Made by a program: the position numbers and the translations under genes. From Bacillota bacterium (GTDB lineage Bacteria; Bacillota; Clostridia; Christensenellales; SZUA-584), in NCBI GenBank assembly GCA_023408075.1, contig JAEYKW010000025.1:124001-188000 (forward strand): a DNA stretch of 64,000 nt. Reading direction: 5' to 3'. This document shows, one piece after another, positions 26,527-35,444 of this stretch. The notes under the pieces were generated by a model, which saw only the letters and a list, made by a program, of their open reading frames with translations, was not told the origin of the DNA and did not search any database. Numbering within the stretch: the stretch's first letter is position 1; each line of letters begins with the position of its first letter.

Positions 26527-28050
26527 TTATACATCCAGTTCAGATATGATTTTAACGTACTCTCTTTGGGGCTCATCCGCTTCATGAAGAGGGTTCCAAA
26601 CCTGCGCAAAGAAAGGATCAACTTTCGCTCTGGCCGAATAGTTCCAGCTTTTCCGTTCGCACTCCGGACACCAATGGCCGCCCTCAAGAATCAGCCTGGG
26701 GCTGGCTTCAAACGTATGTCCAAATGCACATTTAAATGCCAATTTCTCTTTCCAATCGCCTTTTTTCATCGCTCCGGTTAAACATTCACCACCGCGAAAT
26801 TCTGCAGCTTTTTTTACATCATCTATATTAAGCTGACTCTCCGGCTTCATTTCGTCATATCCATGGTCCAGCGTAACGGCTTTATCCCAGTCGTTGAAGT
26901 GCTTAAAATCGCTGACGTCCGCAGGGAGGCTTTCCCATGCTTTTCTGCTTCCCCAATAGGCATCAATATGCTCGTCCATATTATTTTCAATAAACCGCAC
27001 AGTTCCGTGATCCGTTCTTGCTTCTTTGATAAACATCCCTTTTAAGATTTTTCCTATCATTTTTTGGCCACCCGGCAGTTTACAGACGACTTTGGACATG
27101 GTCGCTTTTGCACCAAGATTCTTTAAATACTCGTCATAGAAATATTGCATCGAATCGTTCCTGAAATGGAGATAGTCCTCCAGCTTATCCGAATCCAGAT
27201 AATACTGTCCATGAAAGTTCCGGGTCGCAAACCATTTTGGATCAATAACGTGCTTTAAGTCTTTGATACCGATAGCGCCATACAGATGCTTATACATCGA
27301 ATAGGTATCCACTCTGCAGCTTTCCCCGCCGCCTATGTTGTAGATATGCCCCCAAAAATCTTCCGGCAGCTCATTCGAATATTCTCTGCGGCATAAATTC
27401 CCCAACAACCTGCCGGAATCTCTGTCCGAAACATATTCCAGCACGTTGTCCAGACAATTATGAAACATGATGGCGTCCGAAACCTTACTCATCGCCGGCC
27501 CCATGATCCCTGTCTGACGCAAGCTCACCCAGTATTTTATGCCTGATTCAATCAGCAGTCTCTCTGCGGCTATTTTGGAAACAGCATAGTAATCAAAAAT
27601 GCTGGGTTTAATCGGATCGCCAACCCGGCCCCAGTGGATCGGAGGCATCCGGTCGCCGGTCTCCGCCACCGTGCCAATACTGACGACTTTGACGTCATCC
27701 ATTCTGTTTTGTTCCTGAATGGCTTTTATGATATTCTTCATAGACCCATAATTGATTTGCATAGCCAACTTAGGTTGATAATCGGCCGCCGGCGATATCA
27801 ACGCCGCCACATGCAATATAATATCCGCCCTACCGACGCATTCATAAACATCGTTGTAGTTAGTCAGATCCCCCCAAAGTATTGTGAGGCCTTTCACGTT
27901 CTCATAATTTTGAAGCTTGGTTCTATCCTGCTGCGTATCAAGCGCTAAAACCGTTATGTCATGCTTATCCATGTCCATTAATAGTTCTTGCAAAGCGAGA
28001 AAACCCATGCCGCCTGTCGCACCTGTCAAAAAAACTCTTTTCTTTTTCAT
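26527..28050 (-). CDS. SDR dehydrogenase/epimerase with C-terminal zinc-ribbon-like domain (copy 2)
   Basis: This 507-residue protein is collinear with the one at 1178. It has the TGATGGMGFLA nucleotide motif, VVSIGTVAETGDRMPP, and YYAVSK as the YxxxK catalytic pair. The C-terminal extension keeps C-x3-H...CPEC and the DPFFAQVWNPLH segment. It is not in the glycoside operon but stands alone, divergent from a TetR-type regulator, with its own control region. Two copies in one cargo block, at its two ends, suggest related substrates or two induction conditions. Function beyond NAD(P)-dependent sugar or alcohol chemistry is not readable. Confidence 0.8.
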   Translation of the reverse strand: MKKKRVFLTGATGGMGFLALQELLMDMDKHDITVLALDTQQDRTKLQNYENVKGLTILWGDLTNYNDVYECVGRADIILHVAALISPAADYQPKLAMQINYGSMKNIIKAIQEQNRMDDVKVVSIGTVAETGDRMPPIHWGRVGDPIKPSIFDYYAVSKIAAERLLIESGIKYWVSLRQTGIMGPAMSKVSDAIMFHNCLDNVLEYVSDRDSGRLLGNLCRREYSNELPEDFWGHIYNIGGGESCRVDTYSMYKHLYGAIGIKDLKHVIDPKWFATRNFHGQYYLDSDKLEDYLHFRNDSMQYFYDEYLKNLGAKATMSKVVCKLPGGQKMIGKILKGMFIKEARTDHGTVRFIENNMDEHIDAYWGSRKAWESLPADVSDFKHFNDWDKAVTLDHGYDEMKPESQLNIDDVKKAAEFRGGECLTGAMKKGDWKEKLAFKCAFGHTFEASPRLILEGGHWCPECERKSWNYSARAKVDPFFAQVWNPLHEADEPQREYVKIISELDV

Positions 28051-28107
28051 ATTATGTCACCTTCCCTTTGAATTTTGGTATTCCCCTGTCAACTCTACTT
28101 ACGCTCT

Positions 28108-28150
28108 TGACTCAGTGTTTCTATAGTTGTATCATACTGACACAGTGTCT
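28108..28150. promoter_or_regulatory. Paired operator candidates in the SDR/tetR divergent region
   Basis: TGACTCAGTGTTT (28108-28120) and TGACACAGTGTCT (28138-28150) match at 11 of 13 bases and start 30 bases apart, about three helical turns. The second contains the perfect palindrome GACACAGTGTC. The region separates an SDR gene from a TetR-type gene, so these are probable sites for that regulator. Confidence 0.55.
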
Positions 28151-28264
28151 ATTTTACAAACATCAGTTGTTTACATAACGTTGCGAATTAGACATATCAC
28201 TCTGTTTTGTCGGACGCGTATCAAATTACGTAAAATTGATTATTCATATTGGAGGATTGACGAT

Positions 28265-28819
28265 ATGGCAAAGAAAGAAAACCAAAGAATCAAGCTGACA
28301 AAGATCCTTTTAAAGAATAGCCTTATTGATCTGATGCATGTAAAACCTATCAGTAAGATTACCATTAAGGAGCTGTGTGAGAATGCGGATATCAATCGTT
28401 CAACGTTTTATCTGTATTACACAGATCAATTCGTGTTGTTAAAATCAATTGAAGTCGAGCTTCTGGATAATGTCCAGAAGCATTTAAATAAAATTGACAG
28501 CAGAACAGACAGCATTCAGTATTTGCAGGCACTGCTTACATATATTGAAGCCAATGCGGATATATTTGAAACGTTGCTGTGTCGTCAGGAAAATCCGGAT
28601 TTTCAGGCCAGCTTCGTCGAAAGGTCATTGAGCAACCTAAAGCTCAATTTATCACTGGATTGTAAAGAGCCTGTACTGGGGTATGTTTACAGCTATTTAA
28701 TTATGGGATGCTTGAGTGTTATTAAAAAATGGATTGGATCGGGCCTAGAACTGCCAAGTATGGAGATGGCCAACTTGATTTATCGCCTTTCGGATAAAGC
28801 CTCATCGGTATTTAGCTAA
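28265..28819 (+). CDS. TetR-family regulator, divergent from SDR copy 2
   Basis: This protein of about 184 residues begins MAKKENQRIKLTKILLKNSL. A TetR-type helix-turn-helix is visible in KPISKITIKELCENADINRSTFYLYYTDQFVLLKSIE, where the TFYxYY motif is characteristic of this family. The C-terminal region is helical and unassigned. The frame is open further upstream, but GGAGG at 28251-28255 points to the ATG at 28265. It faces away from the SDR gene with a shared control region holding paired operator-like repeats, so it probably regulates that gene and itself. Confidence 0.83.
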   Translation: MAKKENQRIKLTKILLKNSLIDLMHVKPISKITIKELCENADINRSTFYLYYTDQFVLLKSIEVELLDNVQKHLNKIDSRTDSIQYLQALLTYIEANADIFETLLCRQENPDFQASFVERSLSNLKLNLSLDCKEPVLGYVYSYLIMGCLSVIKKWIGSGLELPSMEMANLIYRLSDKASSVFS

Positions 28820-28956
28820 TTCTAGATTTATCACATGGTGCCTAACGTTGAGACAAGCTTGTGGTGTAGGTAAGAAGAATGGGCGATAAATTGTTGCATG
28901 TGATGATATCATGAAGAAAAACACCGGCAAAGTGAAATGAGTACGAAAGAGGCATG

Positions 28957-28984
28957 GGAGGGCTGGTTTTCCACCCAGCCTTCC
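28957..28984. terminator. Hairpin downstream of the NlpC/P60 gene
   Basis: GGAGGGCTGG (28957-28966) pairs with CCAGCCTTCC (28975-28984) with one G-T pair. It lies just beyond the stop of the minus-strand conjugation operon and marks the junction between metabolic cargo and the transfer module. No U-run follows, so terminator activity is uncertain. Confidence 0.4.
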
Positions 28985-28998
28985 TTCTGCCATGTCCT

Positions 28999-30861
28999 TT
29001 ATTCTGTGTAAGGCCGTCCGAAGCCCCATATGGGATAGTTGCCGCTTTCCCACAGATTACGTACCAACACGCGCCCTTTGGAGGAACTGGCTTCCATAAC
29101 CTTGTCGTTGCCCACATAAATACCGACGTGGTGGATCTCGTTCCACCTGCCGCAACCCTCGCAGCCAAGGTTCTGCCAGAATACCAGATCGCCGGGCTGA
29201 AGCTCACTCCGGCCCACCATAAAGCCGTTGTCATAGCACCACTTTGCCTGTCCCGCCGCGTTGGTACGGGATGCGCCCAGCGGTGAGTTTGTCTGGCTGA
29301 GGCACCAATAGGTGAACCCGGAGCAGTCAAACTTGTTCGGGCCACTCGCACCCCATACATAAGGGCACCCCACCTTGGTCAGCCCGGCCTTGACCACCTC
29401 CGCCCCAGTCGTACCGACGGGCAGGCCGGATATGATCTCGGTCATGTTCACGCCGTCCCACACGTCCACGCCGGTGATAGCGGCAAACAGGGCGGCGTAT
29501 TCGGGTTGCATCAGCTCGTCTAAAAGCTCACGCTGTTCCTTGCTCATATGGTAGAAGTCCGCCGCTTCCTCGTAGGACAGGCTGGTGATGCGAATGCGGA
29601 TGATAAGTGTCGTCGTGGTGACGGTTTCTTCCTCGTCCTCGTCGTTTACCTCGGTATGCGTTTCGGACTGCACCTCCGTGCTGTATGCCACTTGGTTCAT
29701 ATCATCAAAATACGACTTAAGCTTCTCCAGCTTTTCCGGCGTGATGGTCACAACCTCGGTGCCCGCCTCCGCGTCGGTATTGAGCAGAACTGCATACACG
29801 GCCAGCACGTCGCTCCAGTTGTTGACATTTGCGCTATCTCCGTCGCCATCCCCCTCGTAAATGATTTGCACCTCGTCGTAGTCGCCGCCTGTTTTGAGCT
29901 GCTCAAGCTTTGCGTCGATCCCGGACTGAAACCCGGCGCTGATCTCGCTGACCGCTTCGGACATGGGCTGACCATCCGTTTCATTGGAAAAAAAGATACC
30001 GAACACGGAGCCGAGCAAAAGACCGATCAGCATAATCACCAGAATGATGACCACGGCCACCCAGCCGCCCGCAGCAATAGCCGCGATCAATCCCTTGATG
30101 GCGGCAATCGCCATTTTAACAAAAGCTATCGTAACCTTAACCGCCGCCTTCGCCACCGCAGCCGCTGTTTTCGCAGCAACGCGCCCGGCTTGCGCGGCTA
30201 CGCGGGCCGCTTTCGCGGCGGCCTGGGCGCTTTTCTGCGCCAGTTTCGCCGCCTGCTGCGTGGTCTTTATGGTGGTTTTGGCCGTTCTCTGCGCTGTCTT
30301 GATGGATTTCCCCGCCGTTTTCACCGTACCCTTGGCGGTGCTCTTTGCGGTATTTCCCGCAGACCGTGCGGATTGCTTAATCGTCCTTTCGGTCCGCTGC
30401 GCGGTCTTGATGGTACGCTCCGCCGATTGCCGGGCACGGGTGCTGGAGCGGTGCATATTCTCCTGCGCGCGCTTTTTCATCTGTTCTTTCGGCATGTCAG
30501 AAGTCTGCTTTTTGATGGGGCCGTAGGGACGGCGAACGCCGTCCGCCGTATCGTGCGTGGAATCCGTCGTCCGTTTCGCTTCTCCGGCGCGGTGCCGCGC
30601 GTCCTTTATCTTCCTCATGACCTTGCCGCCCTGCTTTTTCACCTGATGGACGGCTCCATGTACGGCGTCATCGGCCTTCTCTGTTATCTTATCCTCGGCA
30701 TACCCGGCTAGAGAAGCGTATTCCGGTTCATCCTGCCCAGCCCGCTCGGCTCCATCCTTCGTGCGCACAAAGGTGTCCTTCATACGCTCGGCGGCGATCC
30801 CGGCCTTATTCAGCACGCGAATGTCCCGCTTTATTTCGTGGGTCTTTATGGTTTTACTCAA
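28999..30861 (-). CDS. ICE cell-wall hydrolase, NlpC/P60 (CD1108-like)
   Basis: The protein has about 620 residues. The N-terminal third is rich in Lys, Ala and Thr with repeated TAQRT/AGKTAKST-like helical stretches. One transmembrane helix (VVIILVIMLIGLLLGSVFGIFF) follows, then an extracytoplasmic region and a C-terminal NlpC/P60 peptidase domain with the catalytic Cys in NKFDCSGFTYWCL and His in NEIHHVGIYVG. It likely opens peptidoglycan for the transfer channel, like VirB1/Orf14-type proteins. The frame is open further, but a TTG at 30861 with AGGAGGTGA seven bases upstream is the best start. It is the last gene of the transfer operon and follows virB4 by about 100 bases. Confidence 0.85.
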   Translation of the reverse strand: MSKTIKTHEIKRDIRVLNKAGIAAERMKDTFVRTKDGAERAGQDEPEYASLAGYAEDKITEKADDAVHGAVHQVKKQGGKVMRKIKDARHRAGEAKRTTDSTHDTADGVRRPYGPIKKQTSDMPKEQMKKRAQENMHRSSTRARQSAERTIKTAQRTERTIKQSARSAGNTAKSTAKGTVKTAGKSIKTAQRTAKTTIKTTQQAAKLAQKSAQAAAKAARVAAQAGRVAAKTAAAVAKAAVKVTIAFVKMAIAAIKGLIAAIAAGGWVAVVIILVIMLIGLLLGSVFGIFFSNETDGQPMSEAVSEISAGFQSGIDAKLEQLKTGGDYDEVQIIYEGDGDGDSANVNNWSDVLAVYAVLLNTDAEAGTEVVTITPEKLEKLKSYFDDMNQVAYSTEVQSETHTEVNDEDEEETVTTTTLIIRIRITSLSYEEAADFYHMSKEQRELLDELMQPEYAALFAAITGVDVWDGVNMTEIISGLPVGTTGAEVVKAGLTKVGCPYVWGASGPNKFDCSGFTYWCLSQTNSPLGASRTNAAGQAKWCYDNGFMVGRSELQPGDLVFWQNLGCEGCGRWNEIHHVGIYVGNDKVMEASSSKGRVLVRNLWESGNYPIWGFGRPYTE

Positions 30862-30957
30862 AAGCTCACCTCCTTGGAAAGCTATCAAAAGCCCGCTGTC
30901 CCAGAATAGGGCGGACTGCTCCGGCAATCCGCCCGTATCAAGGGAAAAACCCGAAGC

Positions 30958-33285
30958 CTACAAAGTTTCTTCACCAGGCTTGGTCGTCATCAGCTTATAT
31001 AGGCGGGTTTGGCGCGGAAACCTGTTAATAAATGGCACGAGTGCACTGCCGTACTTGATCAGGCCGCAGCCTGCGTCCGCGTTGGTGATATAGCTCATCT
31101 GCTCGCTAGAAATGCTCAGCAGCTTGGACAGCTTTTCGCGGTCGCTCGCCGCCTGGTTGAGCATAACGATGAACTCGGAGTTGGAAAGCATGGTGCTGGC
31201 CAGCACGGAATCCAGAATGTACTCCACATTCTGTGTAATGGCCGTAGGATATGCGTTTCTCTTTCTGAACCTGCGCCACGCGGAGTTGAAGAAGAAGCCG
31301 CTATGCTCGTTTTCAAACACCACATGGAACTCATCGATAAAGATGTGCGTGCGTTTTCCTACCGCCCAATTTTCCGTCACGCGGTTGAGCATGGCGTCGG
31401 TAATGACTAGAAGCCCCATGGTTTTGAGCTGCTTTCCGAGGTCCATGATGTCGTACACGATCATCCGGTTGTTCACGTCCACATTGGTTGGGTACGCAAA
31501 GGCGTTGAGGCTCCCGGAGGTGAACAGTTCCAGGGACAGAGCAAGGTCGGCGGCTTCCTTTTCAGGCTGCGCCAATAATTCTTCGCGCAGCGTGACCAGC
31601 GTGGGCATATCGCCGCTTTGTTTGAACGCCCGGTAGACGTTCTCCACGCAGCGGTCGATGATGCTTTTCTGCTTTGGTCCCATACCGCCCTTATCCAATT
31701 GTTCAAACAGGGAGAGCACAAACTCGGACTTGTCGATGACCGGATTGCCACCGTCGCCGTAACCCTCCACCATATCGAGCGCGTTGATGTGGTCATCGCT
31801 GCCCGCCGCAATGCGGATGACCTCGCCGCCCATGGCGCGCACCAGAGAAGCGTATTCGCGCTCGGGATCGCAGATCAGAATATCATCGTCGGTGGCAAGG
31901 GCAAGGAAAGCGATCAGTTCCTTGGCGTTAAAGGATTTACCGGAGCCCGGCACCCCCAGCAGAAAGGCATTGGCGTTTAGGAGCTTTGCCTTATTGCACA
32001 TGATAAGGTTATGGGAGATGGCGTTCTCGCCAAAATACACGCCGCCCGTGTCCATGATTTCCTGTACTCGGAACGGAATGAGCACCGCCAGGCTTTCGGT
32101 GGTCAGTGTCCGCAACGCGTTTATTTTTCGCAGGCCGATGGGCAGCGCCGTGTTGAGCCCGTCCATCTGCTGGTATTTGAGCGTGGCGAACTGGCACAAG
32201 TGCTTGCGGGCCGTGGTCAAAAGAGCTTCGGTGTCCGCGTCAAGCTGTTCTAAGCTGTCGGCGGTATGCACCAGCGTGAGCACGCCGAACATCATGCGCT
32301 GGTCGCGGGTGGTAAGATCGTCCAAAAACTCTTTGCTCTCCTTGCGCTGCAATTCCATATCATACGGTATAACCGCCGAAAAGTTGTTGTTCTGGTTCTG
32401 TCGGCGCTGCCAATTTGTGATGTTGGTTTCAACCCCCAGCAAGCGGTTTTCCACCTCGCGGACCGCCTCGTCCGTGGGCACGGGGATCACGTCGATGCTC
32501 AGCATGAGATTGCGGTTCAGATCGGTCAACTCCGTCACCATATCATCCTTAATATAGGAAGCGTATTCCCGCAGGAACAGCACCCGCCCGTAGCGGTCCC
32601 CCATCTTGAAGTGATCCGCTTCAAACTCAAGGGTATCCGGGCAGATAAAGTCCCGGAAATCGTGACCCTTGCGCATGGTTTCGGAAAGCTCAAAACGGAA
32701 GCTGGTTTCCTCGCCCGTGCGGTAGAAGTCGTGCAGCGCCCGCAGCTTCTCGGTGGCATCCATCTCGGTGCAGCGGGAACCCAGGCGCATAAAGTGGGCG
32801 ATGAGGTCAGCGCCCACGCGGGCGAAATAGTTTTTCGCTTCCTCAATGTTCTTTTTGCACACGGAGATGGTCACATATTTCTCCTGCACGATACTGTTCG
32901 CGCCGGTGGCTTTGTCCATGAGTATTTTGTTATATTCCTTACGGTAGAGATCGAGGCCGTCCTCCCTGTAGGGGATCAGGATTGCCTTTTCAAAGTCTGC
33001 TTTGTTGAGCCTGCGGTTGGCGATGGTGATTTTGGTCGTCGCGCCGCTGTCAAAGGAGTTCAGAAGTTCACTGTACTCCAAAAACATGGCCTCCTTATCT
33101 TCGCGGGAGGCCACGGCGTAGTTGATGTCGGTAAACTTGAAGGTCCTGGCGTACTTATTGCGGCCAACTAGAAAAATGCCATCCTCCCAAATGCACGAAA
33201 TGGGGATGGCCTGCTGCACGCTTTTCGGAACGATGAACCTTTCCTTATCCTGTTGGAACAGGTTTCTCAGTGTTTTAATGGCCAT
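30958..33285 (-). CDS. VirB4/TraE-type conjugation ATPase
   Basis: This 775-residue protein has a Walker A in LGVPGSGKSFNAK near residue 445, and a downstream FIDEFHVVFEN Walker-B-like motif. It is the type IV secretion ATPase that energises pilus/channel assembly at the inner face of the membrane. Length and motifs match VirB4 homologues of Tn1549-type elements. Its start overlaps the end of the prgI gene by 11 bases, so the two are coupled. Confidence 0.93.
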   Translation of the reverse strand: MAIKTLRNLFQQDKERFIVPKSVQQAIPISCIWEDGIFLVGRNKYARTFKFTDINYAVASREDKEAMFLEYSELLNSFDSGATTKITIANRRLNKADFEKAILIPYREDGLDLYRKEYNKILMDKATGANSIVQEKYVTISVCKKNIEEAKNYFARVGADLIAHFMRLGSRCTEMDATEKLRALHDFYRTGEETSFRFELSETMRKGHDFRDFICPDTLEFEADHFKMGDRYGRVLFLREYASYIKDDMVTELTDLNRNLMLSIDVIPVPTDEAVREVENRLLGVETNITNWQRRQNQNNNFSAVIPYDMELQRKESKEFLDDLTTRDQRMMFGVLTLVHTADSLEQLDADTEALLTTARKHLCQFATLKYQQMDGLNTALPIGLRKINALRTLTTESLAVLIPFRVQEIMDTGGVYFGENAISHNLIMCNKAKLLNANAFLLGVPGSGKSFNAKELIAFLALATDDDILICDPEREYASLVRAMGGEVIRIAAGSDDHINALDMVEGYGDGGNPVIDKSEFVLSLFEQLDKGGMGPKQKSIIDRCVENVYRAFKQSGDMPTLVTLREELLAQPEKEAADLALSLELFTSGSLNAFAYPTNVDVNNRMIVYDIMDLGKQLKTMGLLVITDAMLNRVTENWAVGKRTHIFIDEFHVVFENEHSGFFFNSAWRRFRKRNAYPTAITQNVEYILDSVLASTMLSNSEFIVMLNQAASDREKLSKLLSISSEQMSYITNADAGCGLIKYGSALVPFINRFPRQTRLYKLMTTKPGEETL

Positions 33286-33742
33286 GTCGCTTCATTTCCT
33301 CCTTCACGTCGTTGCATACTGCGCTTTGTGTATTTCCGCGCAAGCGCGAAAACAGGTCCGCTCCGAAACTTCTTCTTTTCCCGCGCGGCAAATTGCGCAG
33401 GAGCCTTTTTTTCTCAATAACGCCCTTTACAGCTTCATAATAGATGTTGACAGGCTGGAAAACCAGGCGTTTGGGCATAAGGAACTCGGATTTGATCCAA
33501 GCCCACACGAACTGCTCCGCCGTCATCCCGTGGTAGCTGATAAAGCCCATGGCGGCAAAGGGCGCAACGCTGACGATGCACATCCAGCTCACGGTTTCCA
33601 TGCCGAAATACGGGCGGATGACAAAGTACAGCGCCACGGCCACGCCGCAGGCACAGACAGAAAAAAAGAACTGCCTCAGCGACAGTCCGAAGAACATGGA
33701 TTCGGTATACGCCCGAATCTCCCGGTTGATTTTGACTTCCAA
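33275..33742 (-). CDS. PrgI-family membrane protein of the ICE secretion system
   Basis: This 155-residue protein has two adjacent transmembrane helices (about residues 25-45 and 50-70) followed by a basic cytoplasmic tail, as in PrgI/VirB3-like proteins that always precede virB4 in Gram-positive conjugation operons. The start is TTG at 33742, with GGAGGTGA about eight bases upstream. Coupled overlap with virB4 supports a joint role at the membrane. Confidence 0.85.
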   Translation of the reverse strand: MEVKINREIRAYTESMFFGLSLRQFFFSVCACGVAVALYFVIRPYFGMETVSWMCIVSVAPFAAMGFISYHGMTAEQFVWAWIKSEFLMPKRLVFQPVNIYYEAVKGVIEKKRLLRNLPRGKRRSFGADLFSRLRGNTQSAVCNDVKEEMKRHGH

Positions 33743-33766
33743 TAGGGTTCACCTCCAGATAGAATT

Positions 33767-34537
33767 TTACCGTGCCCCGGTGTCCTTCGCAGGCGCTTTA
33801 GGCTGCAGCTCGGTCGGCCTTTTCCCGTCCAGCGGTTTGACAAAATCCACATAGTTCAAGGCATAGATGGCGTTGTCATTGAGCTGGCGCTGCCATGCGC
33901 CCTCCGCAGGCGACCAATGGAAGCCCTTATGCTTCAAAACGCCGCATTGCTCCTTTGTGGGCCGCTCGTCAAACATAAGCTGCAAACGGTTCAACTCGGT
34001 GTTAATGACCGCCTCTCCCCCATCAAACTTCCAACCCACAAAGCCTGCCTCGCGGTTGTGGGAGATTTCTTCGATACGCTTTTGCAGCCGCTTGATTTCC
34101 GCATTGTTGTTTGACAGCTCATACGACGGAAAGGGTTGCTTATCCCACGAATAGGCGTTTTGTACCCGCACGTCCAGCTTGGCGGCGGCAGCCTCCGGCA
34201 TATCCGGGAAGCCCTGACAGGTGCCGTGCTTTCTGAAATATGCGTTGACCGCTTTCATATGCTCCTGCGCTTTCCGGCAGGCGTCCAGCTTCTCCGTCAG
34301 CTTTTCCAGAGCCTGCGGATCACCGGATGAATGGGTTTGCTCATGATTGTTTCCTCCTTCGTTTGGCGACAATACTTCCTGCTGCGCCGCGCGCAGCTTT
34401 TCCTCAAGACAGCAGCAGGCTTCAAGCCGGCAGCCCCGCCGCTTTCCGGCGTAAAACCGGCAATACACGCAGGCGCAATCCTGCACGGTATATCCTTGAA
34501 ACCGCCGAAATATTTTCACAGTCTGTTTCATGCGCAT
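33767..34537 (-). CDS. ICE accessory protein, Cys-rich N-terminus; possible fusion of two genes
   Basis: This frame of up to 256 residues begins with a Cys-rich stretch (CACVYCRF, RGCRLEACCCLEEK) and continues with a helical region and a C-terminal GVLKHKGFHWSPAEGAWQRQL segment common in proteins of these ICEs. An internal GAAGGAGGAAACA with an ATG follows near 34345-34360 but in another frame. This suggests that two neighbouring genes (a small Cys-rich one and a larger one) have been joined by a small insertion or deletion. ATG at 34531 fits the ribosome site better than 34537. No function is known. Confidence 0.6.
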   Translation of the reverse strand: MRMKQTVKIFRRFQGYTVQDCACVYCRFYAGKRRGCRLEACCCLEEKLRAAQQEVLSPNEGGNNHEQTHSSGDPQALEKLTEKLDACRKAQEHMKAVNAYFRKHGTCQGFPDMPEAAAAKLDVRVQNAYSWDKQPFPSYELSNNNAEIKRLQKRIEEISHNREAGFVGWKFDGGEAVINTELNRLQLMFDERPTKEQCGVLKHKGFHWSPAEGAWQRQLNDNAIYALNYVDFVKPLDGKRPTELQPKAPAKDTGAR

Positions 34538-34542
34538 CTACC

Positions 34543-35373
34543 TTACAAGCCCATCATCTCGCGCACAACACGGTCGGCCATCTTAACGGTGCCAACGAGT
34601 ACGAGCATATTGAAGATCAGCTCGCCCACATAGCTCCACACCTGCGTGACTGCAGCCGCGCTTTCGTCTACAGCGGGCGGCGACGCGGCAAACACGGAGA
34701 AGATAATGCAGGCCAGCACGATGATAGCACCCTCCAGGCAGACGGCGGCGTAGCTCTTGATGAACGCCTTGCCCACGCTCTGGCTCGGTTCTCCCGCGAA
34801 GGCCGCCAACGGCACCGGCGCGATGGCGGTATAGAGATAGAGCTTAAAGAAGCGGCCATACACCGACATGATCATAATAAAGGACAGTACCGTAATGAAC
34901 AGCCCACCCAGCAGCGTCACCGCCCAAAGCGGAATGCTGCTAAAAAAGTCCACGTTCTCAATCGCCGTCACAATGCTGTCGGGCAGCACCATTTCACTCA
35001 CCGCACCGAAGCCTGCCGCGTTCATGATGGTGCTGATCAAACCCTGTACGATACTAAAGAGGGCCATCATCAGCTCCAAGCCGTAAGTGATCGCAGCCTT
35101 AGCCAGTGCGAAGCGGATAAACAGCTTGACTGCGTGCTCGGGCTTTTTTACCTCTGCAAAGCTGCCGCAGGTTTTCACGACGCCCACAACGAAGAACAGC
35201 ACCAAAAGAGCCAGGCCAATAGCCCGAACTGCGCCGTGGATATCCACGATGACGTTCCAGATGCCGCCGCCTTTGAAGGCTTCGGGGCTTTGGGTGAGAA
35301 GCTGCCATATCTCGGAGAGCTTGCCGTTCCATGTGTCCAGTGCGTTTTGCAGATTGTCTACAATCCAATTCAA
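34543..35373 (-). CDS. TrbL/VirB6-like polytopic membrane protein
   Basis: This 276-residue protein has about six hydrophobic segments, an amphipathic N-terminus (MNWIVDNLQNALDTWNGKL) and a location between maff2 and prgI. That is where Tn1549-type elements encode their VirB6/TrbL-like channel component. It probably forms part of the membrane channel of the secretion machine. Confidence 0.8.
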   Translation of the reverse strand: MNWIVDNLQNALDTWNGKLSEIWQLLTQSPEAFKGGGIWNVIVDIHGAVRAIGLALLVLFFVVGVVKTCGSFAEVKKPEHAVKLFIRFALAKAAITYGLELMMALFSIVQGLISTIMNAAGFGAVSEMVLPDSIVTAIENVDFFSSIPLWAVTLLGGLFITVLSFIMIMSVYGRFFKLYLYTAIAPVPLAAFAGEPSQSVGKAFIKSYAAVCLEGAIIVLACIIFSVFAASPPAVDESAAAVTQVWSYVGELIFNMLVLVGTVKMADRVVREMMGL

Positions 35374-35400
35374 TCAACATACCTCCCTCGGAAAAGAATC

Positions 35401-35428
35401 GGGGCGGGCCGGTATCCGTGCCCGCCCC
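35401..35428 (-). terminator. GC-rich hairpin between maff2 and the trbL-like gene
   Basis: GGGGCGGGC (35401-35409) and GCCCGCCCC (35420-35428) form a perfect 9-bp stem. On the minus strand it follows the maff2 stop and is trailed by a pyrimidine stretch (GATTCTTTTCC). It probably attenuates read-through, leaving maff2 more highly expressed than the downstream genes. Confidence 0.5.
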
Positions 35429-35444
35429 TTGCCGGACACCGGAA

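Noticed and set aside
30071..30480. Repetitive DNA in the NlpC/P60 gene that might be a CRISPR-like or satellite array
   Set aside because: Repeats are degenerate codons for a Lys/Ala/Thr-rich helical region, not evenly spaced identical units.
29548..30711. 387-codon plus-strand frame opposite the NlpC/P60 gene
   Set aside because: Shadow of the Ala/Lys-rich repeats of the minus-strand gene; arginine/glycine-rich nonsense composition.
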